Notes: generated by a model not told the origin, from the letters alone. A DNA stretch of 64,000 nucleotides from an uncultured Desulfomonile sp. (GCA_903952205.1 CAJBEZ010000028.1:30252-94251); one strand, 5' to 3'. Shown: positions 1 through 9,424, counted from the first letter of the stretch. Numbers and translations: made by a program.

Positions 1-741
1 CAGATACGCTTCTATTACTTGCTGGTTGGCTGAAATCTCATGTGGGGGCCCTTCGGCCAATAACGTCTTGTAGCATAAGACTCTAACTTTCTGAGAAATT
101 CCGAAAACTATATCCATATCGTGCTCAATATAAACCATGGTTATCTTCATCCTGTTCCACAACTCCTTGACCAGTTCCACAGTCTCCCATCTTTCTTCAG
201 GGCTCATTCCCGCCACCGGCTCATCAAGAAGCAGCAATTTGGGTTCCAGAGCCAGGGCCACCCCAATATCCAGGCGTTTCTGATTGCCATGAGCAAGAGT
301 CCCGCTTTGATGAGAAGCTTTATCAGCCAATCCAACGCTTTCCAGGATTTCAAAGGCTTTCTTTCTAATCCGGTCCGAACTATTCCAATGTTTGACAAAA
401 CCCAGATTTCCTTTGAGTCTGGTGATTATTGTAATCACAATATTTTCCAACACCGTCATCCTTGGGAAGATGTTGGTCCTCTGGAAGGCTCGCGCCATCC
501 CCAGTCTCACGATGTCGAATGGTTCCATCCCGACGATATTTCGGCCTTCGAAGATGATCTTTCCTTCATCCGGAACAAGTGCGCCGGTGATCAAATTGAA
601 AAGGGTCGTCTTACCTGCGCCGTTAGGCCCAATAATTGCGCTCAGCTCTCCCGGCTCGACCAAAAAACTTATATTGTTGAAGACCTGATTCCCTTCAAAT
701 GACTTGGAAAGGTTTTCAATACTCAGAATGGCTTCAGACAT
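1..741 (-). CDS. livG: Branched-chain amino acid-type ABC transporter ATP-binding protein LivG (3' end off the window)
   Basis: Reading leftward from the ATG at 741, 247 codons stay open to the window edge, so the C-terminus is missing. The protein has a Walker A motif GPNGAGKTT near residue 38, a family-typical AFQRTNIFPRMTVLEN stretch (Q-loop), the Walker B LLLLDEPVAGM and a switch histidine in YIEHDMDIV. The last residues (IEAYL) match the usual end of LivG, so probably only a few codons are lost. It is a cytoplasmic ATPase energising the two permeases encoded just upstream; LivF is expected next beyond the left edge. The substrate could be branched-chain amino acids, amides or small organic acids; the sequence does not decide. 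Confidence 0.9.
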   Translation of the reverse strand, partial: MSEAILSIENLSKSFEGNQVFNNISFLVEPGELSAIIGPNGAGKTTLFNLITGALVPDEGKIIFEGRNIVGMEPFDIVRLGMARAFQRTNIFPRMTVLENIVITIITRLKGNLGFVKHWNSSDRIRKKAFEILESVGLADKASHQSGTLAHGNQKRLDIGVALALEPKLLLLDEPVAGMSPEERWETVELVKELWNRMKITMVYIEHDMDIVFGISQKVRVLCYKTLLAEGPPHEISANQQVIEAYL

Positions 742-771
742 CGGGGATTCACACTCCATTCCCAGGACATT

Positions 772-1740
772 TCATGACTGGGATTTCTTAAAAATATTCT
801 GATAAAGCCCAACCAGCCCTTGGGGAGCGAAAAGAACAACAACTAAAAGCAGGACTCCCAGAACAATTGCCCAGACCTCGACCATACTCCTGTGGACCTG
901 CTGCAGAAAAATCTTGAGGAAGATTAAAACAGAGGACCCTATGGCCGGGCCAGCCAGGGAGTACATGCCTCCAACCAGGCTAGCCAGTATCGGTTCGGCT
1001 GATTTACTCCAATGAAGAAACTCCGTCTGCGCAAATCTGTTGAGTTCGCATAGCATTCCACCGGCCAAGCCTGCAAAAGCCCCTGCGATTATAAAATTTA
1101 GCAACTGGTATCGTCTGACGTTGATCCCTATGAACTTGGCTCGTTCCATATTTTCTCGTATAGTTTTGATACTGAGCCCAAAAGACGAATTGACTATCAT
1201 CCTGATAATCAAAAAGCAGATTACGAAGAGTATCAGGCAAAGCCAATAATAGTTTACCGGCCCCAAGATTTCGGGCCTCGGGACACCATGAAGACCGTCA
1301 TCTCCACCAGTGAAGGTGTACCATTGAAAAACTATCATGTACAGGAGTTGACCGAAGGCAAGCGTGAGAATGGAAAAATACAATCCAAGTAAACGCACAC
1401 AAAACCATCCCACAATTGCGGCGGCGATCGCAGCGACTAGAGGCGCTGCGGCAAGAGCCAGATACAATGGAAAATCGGCCTTTTTCATGAGGAGCGCCAC
1501 GGTATAAGCCCCAACGCCGAAAAAAGCCGCATGGCCGAAACTAACCATGCCTCCGAACCCGAGGATGAGGTTCAGACTCATGGCAAACAGCGCCATAATG
1601 ATCATTTCGGTGCATACCCAGATCCAGTATTCACCCGTCTTACCAAGCTGACCCAAGAAGATCGGAAGAATGAAAAGAACGACGGTTACTGTAATTCCGG
1701 TAATCCATCCGGCACGAGATGAGGACGTCATATCATCCAT
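772..1740 (-). CDS. livM: ABC transporter permease LivM
   Basis: A 322-residue inner-membrane protein with about nine hydrophobic segments and the LivM/LivH family signature (GFGGMVSFGHAAFFGVGAY near residue 65, IRENMERAKFIGIN near residue 190). It forms the membrane channel with LivH. The ATG at 1740 lies 24 bases after the livH stop, and livG starts 30 bases after this stop, consistent with one leftward transcript. Length is normal for the family. Confidence 0.9.
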   Translation of the reverse strand: MDDMTSSSRAGWITGITVTVVLFILPIFLGQLGKTGEYWIWVCTEMIIMALFAMSLNLILGFGGMVSFGHAAFFGVGAYTVALLMKKADFPLYLALAAAPLVAAIAAAIVGWFCVRLLGLYFSILTLAFGQLLYMIVFQWYTFTGGDDGLHGVPRPEILGPVNYYWLCLILFVICFLIIRMIVNSSFGLSIKTIRENMERAKFIGINVRRYQLLNFIIAGAFAGLAGGMLCELNRFAQTEFLHWSKSAEPILASLVGGMYSLAGPAIGSSVLIFLKIFLQQVHRSMVEVWAIVLGVLLLVVVLFAPQGLVGLYQNIFKKSQS

Positions 1741-1764
1741 TGTGTAATTCAGCCTTTTCCTGAT

Positions 1765-2649
1765 TTATCGTTCAGGTTTTCCAAAAAAGCCCCATGGTCT
1801 GACAACTAGAACCAGCGCCATCAAAGCGTAAGGGAAAACTAGGGCCCACCGCCCGAAAGGCAATTGGAAAAAGGTAAGACCGGTTCCTATTATCAAAGAT
1901 CCTAAAAGGGCCCCGCCCACACTGCCTAGTCCGCCGATGACGACTACTGCAAAACACTCAATGATCGTCTGCATCCCCATGCCAAGATCGATATTCGAAA
2001 GACCGGCAGTCAGAACACCACCAAAACCAGCGAGCCAACATCCCAACATAAAGGTGGAAGTCATCACCCATGACACATTCACACCGAGAGCGCCCAGTGT
2101 ATCAGGATATGATACGGCGGCCCTGATGATGTTGCCCGTCCGAGTCCTATACAACAGGAACCAGAGGCCAAAAGCGATCAACGGGCCGACTATTAGAATA
2201 AAGACATTATACGAGGGTAAAGCCATACCAAAAATGTTCACCGAACCCGCTAGTAGGTCGGGTCGAGTTACACTTCTAGGCTCACCTCCCCAGATTACCC
2301 TGACAAGGTCGTCCAAAATAAGGACAAGCGCATAGGTGAGAAGCAATTGCAGAAGATGCTCCTGACGATAAACCCGACGGAAAAGGGATACTTCGAGGAC
2401 GAATCCAATGATCGCGATTGCCGGAGGCACGATCATTAGGAGAATCAGGAATCCCATGAGAGACTCGCCTGCCAGAATGGTGGACAGAGAGTACGCCAAA
2501 AAAGCCCCTATCATATAGAGTGAACCGTGAGCGAAGTTGATTACTCTAAGGACACCAAACACAAGTGATAATCCTGAAGCGATTATAAACAGGAGCATCC
2601 CCTGGCAGAGTCCGTTGATCAACATAAAAACAAATAGTTGCCACGTCAT
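1765..2649 (-). CDS. livH: ABC transporter permease LivH
   Basis: A 294-residue permease with hydrophobic segments along its length, the family motif VINFAHGSLYMIGAF near residue 36 and GGLGSVGGALLGS near residue 240. It partners LivM in the importer. No strong ribosome-binding site precedes the ATG at 2649, so translation may be weak or coupled. It follows the binding-protein gene after about 106 bases. Confidence 0.9.
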   Translation of the reverse strand: MTWQLFVFMLINGLCQGMLLFIIASGLSLVFGVLRVINFAHGSLYMIGAFLAYSLSTILAGESLMGFLILLMIVPPAIAIIGFVLEVSLFRRVYRQEHLLQLLLTYALVLILDDLVRVIWGGEPRSVTRPDLLAGSVNIFGMALPSYNVFILIVGPLIAFGLWFLLYRTRTGNIIRAAVSYPDTLGALGVNVSWVMTSTFMLGCWLAGFGGVLTAGLSNIDLGMGMQTIIECFAVVVIGGLGSVGGALLGSLIIGTGLTFFQLPFGRWALVFPYALMALVLVVRPWGFFGKPER

Positions 2650-2755
2650 GGTTTATGTCCACGCCACGAAATAGTATCAATACATAGTTGGGTGGAGGTG
2701 GCCCCAAGATTGGGTCGAACAGACCTGACCGAAGAGCCACTTCCCGTAATCAAAC

Positions 2756-3985
2756 CTATTTTTGTTCAGATTGACGTTTCTGGACTTCCTCCACGGATAG
2801 CCAGACTTCTTCAGCAGGTACTGCCTGAACATCTTTCATGATCAGAAATTCCTTATAATCTGGCGACTTAGTGGTAACACCAGAGTATATACCGACGTTG
2901 GCCATGTGATCTTCCGCTCTGATGTATCGCTCGCCTCGCAGTGAGTTGAATTTGAGTCCACCAAGGACATCGACTACCTTCTCCGATTCCGTGCTGTCAG
3001 CTTTTTTCATTGCCTCAGTCAACGCTATCATGCCGTCATACGCCATTATTGCCCAGTCAGCAGGCCATTCTTTGTTCTTGTCATAGTATTTCTTGACGAA
3101 CTCCTTCATTTGAGGCGTGTCGATCGCGTAGAAAGGCGCGCGAGCATATCCTGTAAGGCCTTCCGGCATATCAGAGCCAGTGGATCGAAGCATATCAAGG
3201 TCGAAAAGAGAACTTACCGGCGCATCTTTAAAGACCCCGTATGGTTTCGCCTGCTTGATAAAGGCGCTCAACTGTGATCCCCAGAAGGCGGCGTCGATTG
3301 CCTCCGGTTTCTTGGCCATGAGAGTTGGTATAAAGGTTGAAAAGTTGGACTCTCCTAATTTTACCCAAACCGTGTCAAGGATCTCAACGTCCGGGCGGCG
3401 CTTCGCCATTTCGGACTTAAAACTATTCAGTTGATCATGCCCGTACGCATAATCCGGCCCAATAAGACTGTATTTCTTGAAAGGTTTCTTGGACAGCACG
3501 ACAGCCATACCGCGACCCTCGATTCCAGTATTAGGAACGACCTGGAACATGTAAGGCTGGAACGCTGTTGTGGTAAGAGCTTCCGCATTAGATGTGTGAA
3601 AAAAGATGATCTTCTTGAACTCCTTGGCCACTTTGGTAGCCGCTAAAGCTACAGCGCTACTGGTCGGACCAATAAGGAATTCACATTTCTCGCTGAGAAT
3701 AAGCTCCCTGGCCTGGTTAGCTCCTATGTCGGGCTTGAGTTGTGAATCACGAACTACAAGTTCCAGTTTCTTCCCTTTTATTCCGCCGGCAGCATTGATC
3801 TCTTCAATAAACATGTCGAGACCAGCCTTCTGGGACTTATAAAAAGGGGCCCCAATTCCCGAAACATCCGCTATAAAACCAAGCTTTATAACATCGGCGG
3901 CTGATGCGTTGGAACTAACAACCAGTGTCGCTGAAAACACAATCAATACCAACGCTAATAAAACCCTGAATTTACCTTGTTCCAT
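2756..3985 (-). CDS. Periplasmic substrate-binding protein, LivK/amide-urea type
   Basis: A 409-residue type I periplasmic binding protein. An open frame extends upstream to 4078, but the ATG at 3985 is chosen because GGAGGGG lies 5 bases before it and the protein then starts with a clean signal peptide (MEQGKFRVLLALVLIVFSAT, cleavage near ASA-AD). The mature part begins VIKLGFIADVSGIGAPFYKS and has the typical two-lobed features (GPTSSAVALAAT, YGHDQLNSFKSEM). It captures the substrate for LivHMG. First gene of the liv-type operon; the ligand cannot be told from sequence. Confidence 0.9.
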   Translation of the reverse strand: MEQGKFRVLLALVLIVFSATLVVSSNASAADVIKLGFIADVSGIGAPFYKSQKAGLDMFIEEINAAGGIKGKKLELVVRDSQLKPDIGANQARELILSEKCEFLIGPTSSAVALAATKVAKEFKKIIFFHTSNAEALTTTAFQPYMFQVVPNTGIEGRGMAVVLSKKPFKKYSLIGPDYAYGHDQLNSFKSEMAKRRPDVEILDTVWVKLGESNFSTFIPTLMAKKPEAIDAAFWGSQLSAFIKQAKPYGVFKDAPVSSLFDLDMLRSTGSDMPEGLTGYARAPFYAIDTPQMKEFVKKYYDKNKEWPADWAIMAYDGMIALTEAMKKADSTESEKVVDVLGGLKFNSLRGERYIRAEDHMANVGIYSGVTTKSPDYKEFLIMKDVQAVPAEEVWLSVEEVQKRQSEQK

Positions 3986-4089
3986 GTAATCCCCTCCAAG
4001 CTTGAAAGATTTTTGGGTCTTGGCCCGTTTGTGAGGTTTTATAAAATGTCGATCTCCCCTTTTAAGGGAGAAGTCCACATGGTTGACAC

Positions 4090-4116
4090 GCCCCTGTTGT
4101 CCAAGTTGTCAGGGGC
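4090..4116. repeat. Inverted repeat upstream of the liv-type operon
   Basis: GCCCCTG (4090-4096) and CAGGGGC (4110-4116) are perfect complements around a 13-base loop. A second inverted repeat, TCTCCC/GGGAGA, lies at 4053-4071. Both sit between the SDR stop and the binding-protein start, about 70-130 bases before the latter. Neither has a convincing T tail leftward, so an operator or an attenuator-like leader is as likely as a terminator for the SDR gene. Confidence 0.45.
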
Positions 4117-4199
4117 CCTATATTTTGAAGCGTCTTCCGTGAATCTAATGGAGAACGCTTTTTACTAACCGCCGGGTAATCTGTTCAAGATGCTCCATG

Positions 4200-5039
4200 T
4201 TAGTATGTCAACACCATGCCTCCATCGAACAGAAGATCTCCACCTACCAGGTATTTTGCAAATCTGGAAAACCCGAAAAGAAAAAGATTTCCAACCTCTA
4301 TGGGCGACATCATCTCTTTGACACGGGACTTTCCCATCATGACATCCCGAACAACTTCTTCAGTCGTAATTCCTCGTTGTTCCGCCTGGGCTGGTATCTG
4401 CTTGAGGGCCAGACCGGTTTTCACAAACCCTGTGCTGACGGTGAAGGACCTAATCCTGCCCTCTCCTTCAGCGGAAATAGACTGAGATAAGGCCCTTAGG
4501 CCAAATTTTGTTATGTTGTACACCGGCTTGTTCATAGTGCACAAATGACCATGAACGGATGACATGTTGCCTATTGCGCCGCATCCTGTATCGCTTTTTC
4601 TCATGTGTGGAATGGTAAGTTGTGAAAGATAAAAAGGCGCTCTCAGCATGATATTGCTCATCAGATCATATTTTGCCATTGGGAACTTGTCCACAGGGTC
4701 GATGTGCTGGATTCCCGCTATATTCGCCAGATATTTAATTTGCCCCAGTTTTGCCGATTCTATGACGGCAGACTCAATATCCGAGTCACGAGTTAGGTCA
4801 GTGCGTATAAATACCATTTGCCCGCCCATATCACGGGCCATCTGTTCCGTCTTCTTTCCTTCTTTCTCATCAATGTCCAGGCCGACTGTCATCAGATTGT
4901 TTGCGGCTGCGGCCACCGCAGTCGCTCGACCGATTCCTGCGGCAGCCCCTGTGACTATACAAACACTTCCAGGATTGAAGTCTCCATCTACCATGACCAA
5001 GACTTCTTCCCTTAGAATCTTTGGTTCGTTAATGTCCAT
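4200..5039 (-). CDS. Short-chain dehydrogenase/reductase
   Basis: A 279-residue classical SDR: cofactor motif TGAAAGIG (near residue 31), NIAG at about 108, catalytic Ser in MSSVHG and the Y174-NIT-K178 pair. The aspartate after beta-2 (VGLDID) suggests NAD(H) preference. The C-terminal GGDLLFDGG resembles 3-hydroxybutyrate and related dehydrogenases, but the substrate is unknown. The start at 5039 is uncertain: GGAGG lies 13 bases upstream; an internal ATG at 4994 also gives a full Rossmann fold. A sigma-54 promoter precedes it and the divergent gene encodes a sigma-54 activator, so induction by that activator is likely. Confidence 0.85.
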   Translation of the reverse strand: MDINEPKILREEVLVMVDGDFNPGSVCIVTGAAAGIGRATAVAAAANNLMTVGLDIDEKEGKKTEQMARDMGGQMVFIRTDLTRDSDIESAVIESAKLGQIKYLANIAGIQHIDPVDKFPMAKYDLMSNIMLRAPFYLSQLTIPHMRKSDTGCGAIGNMSSVHGHLCTMNKPVYNITKFGLRALSQSISAEGEGRIRSFTVSTGFVKTGLALKQIPAQAEQRGITTEEVVRDVMMGKSRVKEMMSPIEVGNLFLFGFSRFAKYLVGGDLLFDGGMVLTY

Positions 5040-5086
5040 CGTTGTCTAGGAACCTCCGTCTTTTATGGGCTGTAACGCTCAAAAGA

Positions 5087-5102
5087 TGCAAATCCCAAGC
5101 CA
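5087..5102 (-). promoter_or_regulatory. Sigma-54 (-24/-12) promoter for the SDR gene
   Basis: On the minus strand the sequence is TGGCTTGGGATTTGCA. The GG and GC doublets are separated by exactly 10 bases, as required by RpoN holoenzyme. Predicted transcription start is near 5076, leaving a leader of about 37 bases before the SDR start at 5039. Confidence 0.7.
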
Positions 5103-5127
5103 GTATTCAATTCACATCAATTTATTT

Positions 5128-5143
5128 GACAATGATAAGTGTC
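5128..5143. promoter_or_regulatory. Candidate activator-binding inverted repeat between divergent sigma-54 promoters
   Basis: GACA-N8-TGTC (5128-5143) lies between the two -24/-12 promoters. A shared enhancer site for the adjacent PAS/AAA/Fis activator is expected in this position, but the half-sites are short. Another short palindrome, TTATG-TAT-CATAA (5232-5244), overlaps the predicted start of the rightward transcript. Confidence 0.35.
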
Positions 5144-5213
5144 CAACCATTGCAGGACTCCAAATCCATGATTCTCCATCGAACTCGTCTTGACGAAATT
5201 AGGCTTATTAAAC

Positions 5214-5229
5214 TGGCAAAACTGTTGCG
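5214..5229 (+). promoter_or_regulatory. Sigma-54 (-24/-12) promoter for the activator-zwf unit
   Basis: TGGCAAAACTGTTGCG has the TGGCA and TTGC elements with the exact 10-base GG-to-GC spacing. The predicted start is near 5240, about 44 bases before the activator ATG. A sigma-54 activator with its own sigma-54 promoter suggests positive autoregulation. Confidence 0.75.
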
Positions 5230-5283
5230 CATTATGTATCATAAAGCCTACATGTTGTTTTGTTGATACACAAGGGGGTTGAC

Positions 5284-6744
5284 ATGTCTGACAAACTACA
5301 AGATTGTCCGGCAATACGGATTGAAAACGGTGATATTTCCTCGCTGAGGGAAAAAACAGAGATGCTCGAGTTGATTCTGGACAATATTTACAACGGAGTC
5401 ATGGTCACAGATCCTGAAGGCTATGTAAAGTTTTTCAACGCACCATACGGGCAGTATCTTGGGGTTGATCCGAAACAACAGATCGGAAAGCATTGCACTC
5501 AAGTCATAGAGAATACGAGAATGCATATAGTGGCCAAAACAGGGAAGGCCGAGATCAACCAAAGCCATTCCATAAAGGGACAAAACATGGTGGTGCAGCG
5601 AATCCCAATCAAAAAAGATGGGAAAGTCTTAGCGGTTTTTGGCCAGGTTATGTTCAAAGATGTTAGGGACGTGGGTAAACTCGCAAGGAAGTTGTCAATG
5701 CTGGAATCCAAGGTCGAATTATACGAGCGTGAGCTGATTTCTCTTCGATCCACGCGATACACGATGGACAGCATAGCGGGAACAAGCGAGACGATAGGTT
5801 CCCTAAAAAAAGAAGCTCTTAAGGCTGCGGCAACGAATTTACCGGTTTTAATAACCGGGGAGTCCGGCACAGGCAAGGAACTGTTCGCGCAGGCTATTCA
5901 TAATGCGAGTCCAAGGAGGCTCAATCCATTCGTCAGGATCAACTGCGCCGCTATTCCACGTGAATTAATGGAATCAGAACTATTCGGCTATGATCGAGGC
6001 GCTTTTACGGGCGCTACCTATAAAGGCAAGCCAGGCAAATTCGAACTCGCCAACAGAGGGACCCTTTTCCTTGACGAAATTGGAGACCTTCCGCTGGAAA
6101 TGCAGCCAAAGCTGTTGCGTGTGCTGGAAGAAAAAGAAGTGGAAAGAGTTGGAGGAACATCGTTGATACGAGTTGATTTTCGGGTCATTGCGGCCAGTAA
6201 TCAGAACCTCGAAACGATGATGATTGATGGACGATTTAGAAAGGACCTATTCTACCGACTCAATGTAATATTTCTTAACATTAAACCCCTTAGAGAACGT
6301 CCTGAAGACATCATGCCTCTCAGCCTACATATACTGGATCAACTGGCCAGAGATTATTCCATACCGTCGATTCGGATTAACTCGAAAACTGAGGCGATTC
6401 TGTCATCATACCTTTGGCCGGGAAACTGCCGAGAACTATATAATGTCCTGGAAAGGACCGTTTCGTCTCTCGAAGGTAAGGTCATTCGTCCTGAAGACTT
6501 GCCTATCCAGATTTACTCCACTCAGAAGAAGTGCGGTTTATCAAGCCGTATGACTCTGAAAGATGTTCAGGGAATGGCTGAAAAGGAAGCCATTCTCTCT
6601 GTTCTGGCCACCACCAAAAATAACAAGGCCGCTGCTGCGCGTTTACTTGGAATTCATCGCACATTGCTATATAAGAAACTTAATAAACATGGCATCGATT
6701 CAGAATCTACGCAACAGGAAAGTAGCCGATTTGATACACTTTAA
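5284..6744 (+). CDS. PAS-domain sigma-54-dependent transcriptional activator
   Basis: A 486-residue bacterial enhancer-binding protein. The ATG at 5284 is preferred over an upstream TTG at 5260 because AAGGGGG lies 4-5 bases before it. Domains: N-terminal PAS (about 20-130, LDNIYNGVMVTDPEGYVKFF), AAA+ core with Walker A GESGTGKE, the sigma-54 contact loop GAFTGA at 239-244, Walker B TLFLDEIGD, and a C-terminal Fis-type helix-turn-helix (NKAAAARLLGIHRTLLYKKL). The PAS domain probably senses a small molecule or redox state directly, as no phosphoacceptor receiver is present. It lies between sigma-54 promoters for itself and the SDR gene; zwf follows 35 bases downstream. Confidence 0.92.
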   Translation: MSDKLQDCPAIRIENGDISSLREKTEMLELILDNIYNGVMVTDPEGYVKFFNAPYGQYLGVDPKQQIGKHCTQVIENTRMHIVAKTGKAEINQSHSIKGQNMVVQRIPIKKDGKVLAVFGQVMFKDVRDVGKLARKLSMLESKVELYERELISLRSTRYTMDSIAGTSETIGSLKKEALKAAATNLPVLITGESGTGKELFAQAIHNASPRRLNPFVRINCAAIPRELMESELFGYDRGAFTGATYKGKPGKFELANRGTLFLDEIGDLPLEMQPKLLRVLEEKEVERVGGTSLIRVDFRVIAASNQNLETMMIDGRFRKDLFYRLNVIFLNIKPLRERPEDIMPLSLHILDQLARDYSIPSIRINSKTEAILSSYLWPGNCRELYNVLERTVSSLEGKVIRPEDLPIQIYSTQKKCGLSSRMTLKDVQGMAEKEAILSVLATTKNNKAAAARLLGIHRTLLYKKLNKHGIDSESTQQESSRFDTL

Positions 6745-6779
6745 CTTGACCGTGACTTTCGCCCACAACGGGGTGGTTC

Positions 6780-8276
6780 ATGCAGCCCATTGAACTAGAC
6801 AAGCGCCCTGAGTCTTGTTTGATATATGGGATTGCCAATCCATGCTCAATCGTGGTTTTTGGAGCCACTGGAGATTTGACCACTCGCAAACTCGCTCCCG
6901 CCCTTTATAATCTCTACCTTCAAGGCGTTTTGCCTGAGTCTTCCATCATAGTCGGAGTCGCCCGTTCAGAAATGAGCGACGACCAATTTAGAATGAGAAT
7001 AAAAGAAGCTGTTGCGGGAAAAGATATGTCAATGTGGGAAAAGTTCGCAGCAGCCCTCTATTATCATTCCACACAATTTGATCATTCTTATTCCCTCTCA
7101 CAACTATCTGAAAGGCTTAAAAATCTTGAGAAGGAACGTAATCTCGGTGGAGACAGGGTCTTCTATCTAGCGATTCCTCCTTCATTGTACAATGTTACCG
7201 TGGAAATGATTGGGAGATCCGGACTTTCCCGTGAGAATTTTGATGGTAACGGTTGGGCTAGAATAGTTATTGAGAAACCTTTTGGCCGTGATTTTAAGAC
7301 AGCTGTAGAGCTTAATAAAACTCTACAGAAACATTTTGACGAAAGCCGCATTTTTAGGATTGACCATTACCTTGCAAAGGAAACGGTCCAGAATGTTCTC
7401 ATGCTGAGATTCGCCAATACTATTTTCGAGCCATTGTGGAATAGAATGTTCATTGATCATGTCCAGATTACCGCAGCGGAGTCGATTGGAATTGAGAGTC
7501 GGGCTGAGTATTATGAAGATTCGGGTATATTGCGAGACATGTTTCAGAATCATATGATGCAACTCCTTGCATTGACGGCGATGGAGCCTCCATCCGAGTT
7601 GCAGGCTGATTATGTCAGGGACGAAAGATGCAAGATATTCAGGTCATTGAGACCGTTTTCGGCTGAAGACGACTTCAGGAACATAATTCTGGGTCAGTAC
7701 GGGCCAGGAACCATTGATGGTGTAGGTGTAAGGGGCTACCGCGAAGAACCTGGCGTTTCAGCGGCGTCCATGACTCCAACTTTTGCCACAATGAAGGTTT
7801 TTGTAGAAAATTGGAGATGGAATGGTGTCCCGTTTTATCTGACTTCAGGAAAACGGCTGGGGGAAAAACTCACGGAAATTGTCATCCATTTCCGTACAGT
7901 GCCTCATTCTATGTTCCGAAACGCACTGCAAGAGTCTGTCACACCTAACATCCTTACTCTGGGAATTTATCCCGACGAAACTGTCAATCTTACCTTCCAG
8001 ATCAACAGTCCAGGCTCCAAGATTTGCCTAAGGTCGGTAGCCATGGACTTTAACTATAATGAAGTTTACAGCTTATCCAACTTGGACGCTTATGAGCGGT
8101 TACTACTGGATTGCATTCAGGGCGATCAAATGCTTTTCTGGCGGCAGGACGCTGTTGAACTTTGCTGGTCTTTTCTAGAACCTGTCCTGTATCATTGCGA
8201 GAGTTGCTTGGATATGGATAAACGGCTTTTGACCTATGATGCGGGAACATGGGGCCCCGAAATTAATCAATTGTAA
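6780..8276 (+). CDS. zwf: Glucose-6-phosphate 1-dehydrogenase
   Basis: A 498-residue cytoplasmic enzyme that oxidises glucose 6-phosphate to 6-phosphogluconolactone with NADP(+) or NAD(+). Visible motifs are the nucleotide-binding GATGDLT near residue 29, EKPFGRD, and the active-site RIDHYLAKE with H196; the end YDAGTWGP is typical. Length is normal. No lactonase or 6-phosphogluconate dehydrogenase gene is adjacent. It follows the sigma-54 activator gene closely and may share its transcript, which is an unusual setting for zwf. Confidence 0.95.
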   Translation: MQPIELDKRPESCLIYGIANPCSIVVFGATGDLTTRKLAPALYNLYLQGVLPESSIIVGVARSEMSDDQFRMRIKEAVAGKDMSMWEKFAAALYYHSTQFDHSYSLSQLSERLKNLEKERNLGGDRVFYLAIPPSLYNVTVEMIGRSGLSRENFDGNGWARIVIEKPFGRDFKTAVELNKTLQKHFDESRIFRIDHYLAKETVQNVLMLRFANTIFEPLWNRMFIDHVQITAAESIGIESRAEYYEDSGILRDMFQNHMMQLLALTAMEPPSELQADYVRDERCKIFRSLRPFSAEDDFRNIILGQYGPGTIDGVGVRGYREEPGVSAASMTPTFATMKVFVENWRWNGVPFYLTSGKRLGEKLTEIVIHFRTVPHSMFRNALQESVTPNILTLGIYPDETVNLTFQINSPGSKICLRSVAMDFNYNEVYSLSNLDAYERLLLDCIQGDQMLFWRQDAVELCWSFLEPVLYHCESCLDMDKRLLTYDAGTWGPEINQL

Positions 8277-8370
8277 GCTGAGGCCATATAGTGCCATGAG
8301 AATTTAAAAAGTGCGCAGTTTCAGCATTTTTTGTTAAGACTTTATTATAGTGGACGAGGAGGTGTCGCCA

Positions 8371-8730
8371 ATGAAATGCGACAAATGCGGGCAGGATGTC
8401 CCTGAAGGAGAAGAGCACGACTATCACGATCAGGCAATTTGTGATGACTGCTACATGGATGCGCTCTCCCCCACACGAACGTGCGATCCATGGGCGGTTT
8501 ATACGGCAAAATCGATATCAGACAAGGCTAGTGGCACACTTCAACTAAACGATATCCAGACGAAAATTTTAAAGATCCTGGAGGAAACCGGGGGCGTTGA
8601 ATTTTCGGTTCTGGTAGATCGGATTGGCGAGGACCACAGGGTTGTGGAACGAGAGTTTGCAGCGCTTCGTCACATTGAAAAAGTCAGAGCCGAAATGAGG
8701 GAAGATAAGAAGGTCTTGAGACTTTGGTAA
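8371..8730 (+). CDS. Small zinc-ribbon plus winged-helix protein
   Basis: A 119-residue protein starting at ATG 8371, preceded by GAGGAGGT 7-8 bases upstream (an in-frame GTG at 8350 is less likely). N-terminal cysteines C3/C6 and C24/C27 form a LIM/zinc-ribbon-like pair; residues about 57-119 look like a winged helix (IQTKILKILEETGGVEFSVL). Possibly a DNA- or RNA-binding regulator. Function unknown; no partner is obvious next to it. Confidence 0.75.
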   Translation: MKCDKCGQDVPEGEEHDYHDQAICDDCYMDALSPTRTCDPWAVYTAKSISDKASGTLQLNDIQTKILKILEETGGVEFSVLVDRIGEDHRVVEREFAALRHIEKVRAEMREDKKVLRLW

Positions 8731-8799
8731 CATGATGAAAGGTTTATATCTTGCCGGTTAACAATGTTGTTGGTCCATATATAAAAAGGAGACAGTTTC

Positions 8800-9384
8800 A
8801 TGGTTAAAAGAATTATCGCTCTTGTTCTAGTCTCAACACTGGCGCTAGTCTGGATTGTATCAGCCTGCGCTCAAACCACTCCACCAACTGATCCCAAAAA
8901 ACATATCCCTCAAGGCAAATATCTAAACGCCAAACAAGCCTACGAAAAGTGGCTATCTAACCCTCAGGGGGTTACGATTATTGATGTAAGGACTCCCGAA
9001 GAATATGTCTATTTAGGTCACGCTCCTATGGCCATCAACTTGCCGATTGAAACATGGACCGGAAAATTTGATCCTGAAAAGAAAGACGTTGTATTGGCCC
9101 AGAATCCTGAGTTCGTAGCGAAGCTTAAGGAACTTGTAAAACCGACTAATCCTTTGTTGATAATGTGCCGGTCGGGGCACCGGTCGGCAGCCGCAGCCAA
9201 GTTGCTTGAAAAGGAGGGTTTTACCGAGGTTTATAATGTTGTAGACGGCTTTGAAGGTGATAAGGTTTCTGACCCAGAAAGCTACTTTGATGGAAAGAGG
9301 TATAAGAATGGCTGGAAGAATTCCGGCGTTCCATGGACCTACTCACTCGACTCAAAGTTGCTTCCATTAATGCCTCTCAAATAA
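8800..9384 (+). CDS. Rhodanese-like lipoprotein
   Basis: A 194-residue exported protein. The N-terminus is a signal peptide ending in VSAC, a usable lipobox. The single rhodanese domain has the invariant DVRTPEEY near residue 60 and the active-site loop CRSGHRS with catalytic Cys in a standard six-residue loop. It could carry sulfane sulfur in the periplasm. AAAGGAG lies about 9 bases before the ATG. It appears to be a single-gene unit. Confidence 0.88.
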   Translation: MVKRIIALVLVSTLALVWIVSACAQTTPPTDPKKHIPQGKYLNAKQAYEKWLSNPQGVTIIDVRTPEEYVYLGHAPMAINLPIETWTGKFDPEKKDVVLAQNPEFVAKLKELVKPTNPLLIMCRSGHRSAAAAKLLEKEGFTEVYNVVDGFEGDKVSDPESYFDGKRYKNGWKNSGVPWTYSLDSKLLPLMPLK

Positions 9385-9424
9385 GAGAGCTTTATTCGTC
9401 AATAACACAAACCGGCGCGCGGGC

